A stretch of 64,000 bases of DNA from positions 1,612,001 through 1,676,000 of the forward strand of contig CM062385.1 in NCBI GenBank assembly GCA_031310005.1. Reading direction: 5' to 3'. The position numbers and the translations under genes are program-made. The notes below the pieces were generated by a model. That model ran no database searches, was not told where the DNA came from, and worked only from the letters and a program-made list of their open reading frames with translations. Of the stretch, positions 59,142-64,000 are shown in pieces; the stretch's first letter is position 1; the number at the start of each line of letters is the position of its first letter. Origin of the DNA: Dactylellina haptotyla. Lineage: Eukaryota > Ascomycota > Orbiliomycetes > Orbiliales > Orbiliaceae.

Positions 59142-62100
59142 CTTTGCTGCTTCCGCTTCTTCCGCGTCTGCTGCTCCTTGTGCTGTCCCGTGCGGGGGCT
59201 GGTTTCCAAATAACGGTGCTCCTGCTATTTTGCCGGCGGTGGTGAGTGATGAGTGCTCTCGTATATGCTGTGCTACTTTGCAGTAGTGAATGCCGTCAAT
59301 TGGATGACTGTGATGCAGGCGAACGATGTCGAGGATATCATTTGAGATCTCCGAACGGCCCACCTCATCAGTCGGTAGACGTGATGGACGGAGGATGCGA
59401 TGCTGCTGCGGCGGGCGAGAAGGTGATAGCGGGCAGCGATATACGGAGCATTGTCATAGCAGGAAGAGAGTGGTGGAAGGAAAGAAAAGAGGTGAAAAAA
59501 AAAAAAAAGATAGAAAAATTAGCTTCGGGCCTGCTCAAACCTTCCCGTTTCCTTTCCCTCGGCTGGCCAGCGTTCGGCGCGTTGCCCAATCGCACGCTTT
59601 GCAACGTGGAGGCTCATCGCAACACATTCGCTCGACACCGCACCTTCGAGCTGGCGATGGTGGAGAAGCTCGAAGAAGGGCAACGTCGAGGCCCGAAAGT
59701 CCCCACCTGATAACGGACTCCGCAAACGAGATGTCGATGCGGCTGAAATTAAAAATTAAAAGGCTGCCCTTCTGCTCAATCAGACGGACCATCGCTTACA
59801 CGTGCATGCAACCTGCAGGCCTTCATCCGGCCAGAAGAGGGCCACTGAGCCCTGTCGAGGGAGCGATAGCGATGGTATCATCGCCAGGCCTGAATCAATC
59901 CAGCCAGGTTCGCATGTATACCCCATAACCCCTCGATGCCCTCCTCTTTTGTAGACGAGTGCCACCTCGGCTGGTCCCGGGCGCTACCCTTACGCACAAG
60001 GCCGGGAGGTACGTACTTGCTCAAGGAGCAGCTACATCTACCTGTCTACTGCGCCTTTCTCTGCATCTCTTGTGTAACATTTGTCATCAAACCGGTACAA
60101 AATTTAATGGCGATTCGTTGTGGGCAAAACATTCTAGCAAAGTAAAACAATGCCGTCTTGGGCATTTAGAAGCACCTCTGCGCTTCTAGAATGAAACCTT
60201 TCTTACGTACGTACGCACAGTTCGTCCATCCGCTGAACGAACACGAGCCTTTGGCATCTCGTAAGGCATAACGTAACGAAAGTAAACCCATTCGACAAGG
60301 TTCATTTTTTTTTGGGATGTCTGGCTTTTTGTGAGTAATCCGAACACAAGACATGGCTGTCACTGTCGTACATATATATACCTCACCATCTCGCTGACCA
60401 CACAGCCTAATATAACCTTCTTCTGCGCTTCTATTTGGGGTGTTGCTTTAGCTCGGGTATTGCCTCTTGCTCAGCGCTGCAGCGCGAGACATGTAATCCA
60501 TCCCGTGAAACAGCCCTCTCTTCCCGAGGGATCAAAAGGGTCGGAAAAGGAGAATCTGGGGTGGAAAACCCAATATTCACACGGTTTCATATGTTTTCCC
60601 TTTCGAGGCCACATGTCAGTTCCCCGATGCCATCGGATCATCAGCTTTTCGTCCGGTTGCCATCCGGCCTCCGCATAAATTACTTCCAGGGTCCTCGAAA
60701 AGCCTCGTTTAAATACATTAAACGGCAAAAACGGCCGCCATCGCTCCGTAAGATATTCCGGAGAACCCCAGAATCCGTAAAAACTTCATATTAGGCAAAA
60801 AACGTGTTCAAGCCCTAGCAGCCGATGCTCATCGCACGCACAATTTCCTGGTAATAAAAAATCTTAATCTTTTAATTTTTTTTTTTTTACTCGTGTGATC
60901 GCTTCGCATGTGGGAAAAAGTAGTTTAAAAAACGTTAAGTTCGGTAGAAGAGAAAGAATATAGTTTTTTTGGCAATTTTCTTCTAGTCTAATTACAATGT
61001 CCTATTATCGGCAAATAAAAAAGCAGACGCAAAAAAGGAAACGAATCCGAATCAGCTTTTGGGTATCATGCTGCTTGAGTAAAGGAAAAAAAGACAGAAG
61101 AGATATATGAAGAGTGGATATTCTTGAGAAACGAAAAATGAAAAAAAAAGTCTATAGTAATACAAACTAGGTAAAGAACCGAAAAAGGAAAAATACCTCT
61201 CGAAAGAAACATCTTCACTATAGTACAGTAACAGAACTAAAAAAAGAAGTGACCGACTTTTTGCCCATTATACCATAGCTTGCGCTTGACCATGTATGTG
61301 GTATATATAAAAAAAAGGGAAATTGTAGAAAATTTGGTATCAGAAGAAACAGAAAAATGGAGAAGAGATATTAGAGGCGGACCGAGCGATTAGGTATTAG
61401 ATATATTAGAGGGTAGGAGGTAAAAGGCAACTGCTGTGCTTTTGGGGTATAAAAGTCGCTGGAAAAACATTGCGCCGTCCCGATGAGTTATCCTGAACAG
61501 AAAAACGAGCAGGCAGGAAAATTCAAAAGATGATTTCGGATAAATGGTTGAGAAGAGAGAAAAAGCAGAGACGATCGCGAAGGTAAAGAGAAAAGGATAA
61601 ATCGCTTATACAAGGAAAAGAAAGATAAGTGACCGTTCCGTGAAATGCATGCAGAGAGTCTCGTGGCAGATAATCCAAGATTGGGAGGACATGGTGGTCG
61701 TAAAAGCAGGTGGCAGAGTTGAGAAACTCGAGGTGTTTTTGCCGCTGCAAGGAGCAGAGCGATGACCTTGCGATCAAACCAGTTGAACGCAAGGGTGCTC
61801 CGCGGGAATGCGAGGAGTGTGATGGAAAGAGAGAGAGGGAAAAAACGGCGATGAGATGATGTTCAGAGACCAGGTTGAGTGAACCAAAAAAGGGATGGTC
61901 GTCATCAAAAGTTGTCGTGTGATATGCTGTGTTGCATCCCCGGTATAAACTCCGGCGAGTCCGAGGATGGTAGTCTGGTAAAAGCCATGGTTGGTAATCT
62001 TCGAAAACAGCAAGCCAAGGTCCTCTAGAATATTGTCGTAGCAGATCGCAGTGGCGACGGGTATTTGCTTGCATCCGCACAGCCTTAGGGTGCGAGGATT

Positions 62101-62150
62101 CGGTGACTCGAATATGGTCGTTTTGGCCGCCGCTGTTTCTCTGTCATCGT
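59142..62150. other. 3-kb gene-poor, A/T-tract-rich region
   Basis: The left part holds the Prs1 promoter, with an open but ATG-less frame upstream of its start. From 60.3 to 61.5 kb the plus strand is very A-rich with many homopolymer runs (for example 59497-59509, 60871-60883). I see no protein-coding gene. Frames on both strands in 61.5-62.1 kb are low-complexity. It may include a long 3' UTR of the gene at 62151. Confidence 0.45.
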
Positions 62151-62336
62151 TTACTTGCACTCGTGTGTGCAAGTTCTGCAGGTCTTGAGCTTGCAGTGGG
62201 CACACTCGAAGATGAACCAGTGAGGCTCGGAGTGGCACATCTCGCACATCCACATGACAGCGGTGGTATCGCTCTTGATGATTTTGAAGTTGTGGTGGCA
62301 GTGGGCGACTGCGGTGTTGGAAACGGTACCAGGCAT
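62151..62336 (-). CDS. 61-aa cysteine-rich, probably zinc-binding protein
   Basis: Single exon, 61 aa, from ATG at 62336. After a short start comes 'HCHHNFKIIKSDTTAVMWMC', core 'FKIIKSDTTAV', then three CxxC pairs: 'CEMC', 'CAHC' and 'CRTC', with 'HSEPHWFIFEC' between them. The spacing suits two small zinc-binding knuckles. I recall similar small proteins in other ascomycetes but know no name or function. No signal peptide is seen, so it is probably intracellular. A GTAAAC near the stop could in principle serve as a donor for a longer form. Confidence 0.7.
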   Translation of the reverse strand: MPGTVSNTAVAHCHHNFKIIKSDTTAVMWMCEMCHSEPHWFIFECAHCKLKTCRTCTHECK

Positions 62337-64000
62337 TTTGAATGAGTGTGTGTGTATAAAAAGGAATGAAATGTGTTGTGTGTATTCGGATTAGGAAGTT
62401 CCTCGAAGTTGGATGAGTTGGGAAGATTCAGTGCTTGGAGGGGAGAGGCAGAGAATTAATAGTGCTGTTCTGATTATACCAGGTCTTTCGACTTTTGGAT
62501 CCTGAGGGTAGAGAAACGGGATTGTCGATGTGTGTATCTTGTCTGTATGCAAGGGAATGGTGCTGGAATGAAGAGATATTGGAAGGAGGTGGAATGGGCA
62601 ATATATATATCTATCCTCGACAAAGGAAAGGGAGCTAGGCCAGGAGATGAGGTGTGGGTGAGGCTCGCTCCGGTGGGCAAAGGGAACCCAGGAGACCGGT
62701 ATGAGGTTGAATCATCACCACCTCTCCGAAACAAAGAAAAGAGAGAGAAAAAGAAAAGCACAAAATCCTGGAAAAGGGAAAAAATAAAAAATAAAACAAA
62801 AAGAAAGTGAAAGCGAAATGATTGTGAAAAAGAAACGCTAAAGGGCAAGCCCAAAAAGCCTGCGGTTTCGTGGGCTTGGGTCCGAAAATCTTGTGCGTGC
62901 GCATCAAATTACGGCACCTTCTCCCACTTCCGCCCAAAGGACTCCGGGCCTCGTTCCTTTTTCCTCTGGACATTTCATTCAGTGCGCTTTTTCACTTTCA
63001 CTCCCCAGGGGTGAAACTCAAATGTTCCGGTTATCAAAGGGCGACCCAACTGCTAGCTTCCCCGGTTGGCTGCAAGGCCACATGGGGAGGGGCCAGAGCC
63101 AAATCGCACTAAGAAGCGCTGTGTGATAGGAACGAAACCAGAACAGCGAATTTTGGGAGCTTGTCGTGGTGATTCGATTTGCGAACGCCTCTTTTCTTTG
63201 TGCCTGAGAGAAATGCATGGGTGCTTGTGGTGGAAAATCCCCCTGGTCAAAAATAGCCCTGCCTTGCGGACAAGGATTGGTTTCTGTGTACCGTTCCAGA
63301 AAACGTTGGTTGCTTCTTTCCCTCTTCGCTGCCTGTATCCAACCGTTGACCGAAATGTCTGCTCTCTGGCCTGTGATTGAGAAGGAGAAGAATCCTTTGT
63401 TCGTTGGACTATCGCTGTGCCTCCTGTGAGCGAAGCTGGATTCCGTCCGTATCTCTCCTCTGGCTGCCTGCAGCCACCAAGTTAGAGCCCGTCCGGAGGG
63501 CCGATCGAACGGCATCGGGCGAGATTCCGTTCCAATCCATATTTCTGCGATTCTCCTCCGTCAAACACAATCTCGATCATCCGTTCAGCCAGCGCAAAGC
63601 TGTCTTAGCGGCCTGGTCGCCTTTTCAGTGTGCGCGTAAGTCCACCGGATAGAGCCTCTGTCCAATGAGCTAGCTGCTTTCCCCGCGGGTTCGGGCGCGA
63701 GGATGCACTTCTAGCTCCGTTGCTAGGCTGTGATGAGACTCGCAAAATGTCCGTGATTTGAGGCAAAATATCGTCGCCCGCGCCAAGGAGACACGAACCT
63801 GGACCTTCAGCTTCACCCAAGCGATCAGCGTACGAAGCTGTTTGTCGCAATCAAAGAGAGCTAAGAACCCGAACCCGTTCATGCAGCTCTGATACATCGT
63901 CACAGAAAGCAAGTTGCGGAACCTCAAAGAAAAAATACTTTTTTTCATTTTTCATCTCTTTGTGATTTCGAATCCGAAAATAATTTCACGTTGATATCTC
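62337..64000. other. right-end intergenic region
   Basis: 1.66 kb to the window edge. The left part is the promoter of the 61-aa protein, with a purine-rich run at 62720-62830. Several frames of 70-165 codons overlap on both strands, but none shows a domain, signal peptide or splice structure I can support. Confidence 0.4.

Noticed and set aside
61523-62253. Overlapping minus-strand frames of 159 and 185 codons
   Set aside because: Low-complexity Ser/Leu/Phe/His-rich translations typical of purine-rich sequence read backwards; no family features.

Overview
The window is nuclear DNA of a filamentous ascomycete (Pezizomycotina). Almost every gene carries short introns (about 47-190 nt, most 50-100) with GTAAGT-like donors, CTAAC/CTGAC branch sites and CAG/TAG acceptors. 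Core-gene sequences (Nic96, Utp21, Vip1, Prs1, Rpt6, Sec4-type Rab, Arp5, Dad4) are fungal in type. I cannot name the class or genus from the sequence alone. No rRNA, tRNA, CRISPR array, transposon or virus-derived element was recognised.

Layout. 0-8.3 kb: Ist2/anoctamin (+), Emc10 (-) and nucleoporin Nic96 (+); the last two share a 354-bp divergent promoter with two CCAAT boxes. 8.6-17.9 kb is looser: a 73-aa secreted cysteine-rich protein (-), an intronless EF-hand MscS-type channel (-), about 4 kb without a convincing gene, and a three-exon GNAT acetyltransferase (+). 18.2-21.2 kb: a GCIP-domain protein and an NmrA/isoflavone-reductase-like oxidoreductase. 21.7-25.4 kb: two tandem, strongly diverged genes for predicted secreted proteins with the same first three intron phases; I recognise no family for them. 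25.7-34.4 kb: Rpt6, a 1,319-aa GRIP golgin and a Sec4/Rab8 GTPase. 35.6-41.0 kb: an SDR oxidoreductase, a possible small secreted protein and Utp21 (all -). 44.0-54.4 kb: Vip1 inositol-pyrophosphate synthase with a 22-nt microexon, a C2H2 zinc-finger protein, a four-exon Dad4 gene of only 72 codons on the opposite strand, and Arp5. 55.2-59.1 kb: a YggS/PROSC-type PLP protein (+) converging on Prs1 PRPP synthetase (-) with an insertion of about 225 residues. 59.1-64 kb is A/T-tract-rich and gene-poor, with one 61-aa cysteine-rich small protein.

The genes do not form a pathway. Most are housekeeping: ER membrane and contact sites (Ist2, Emc10), nuclear pore, proteasome, Golgi tethering and exocytosis (golgin, Rab), ribosome biogenesis (Utp21), phosphate/inositol signalling (Vip1), chromatin and kinetochore (Arp5, Dad4), nucleotide and PLP metabolism (Prs1, PROSC). 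Lineage-specific material sits between them: the tandem secreted pair, the cysteine-rich secreted protein, and several weak secreted or orphan ORFs.

The least ordinary observations are the tandem orphan pair, an in-frame 69-codon open extension after the Nic96 stop reachable by an alternative acceptor, the compact Dad4 gene, the Vip1 microexon and the size of the Prs1 insertion. Exon coordinates are read by eye from frame continuity, splice signals and recalled family motifs, with no transcript data.
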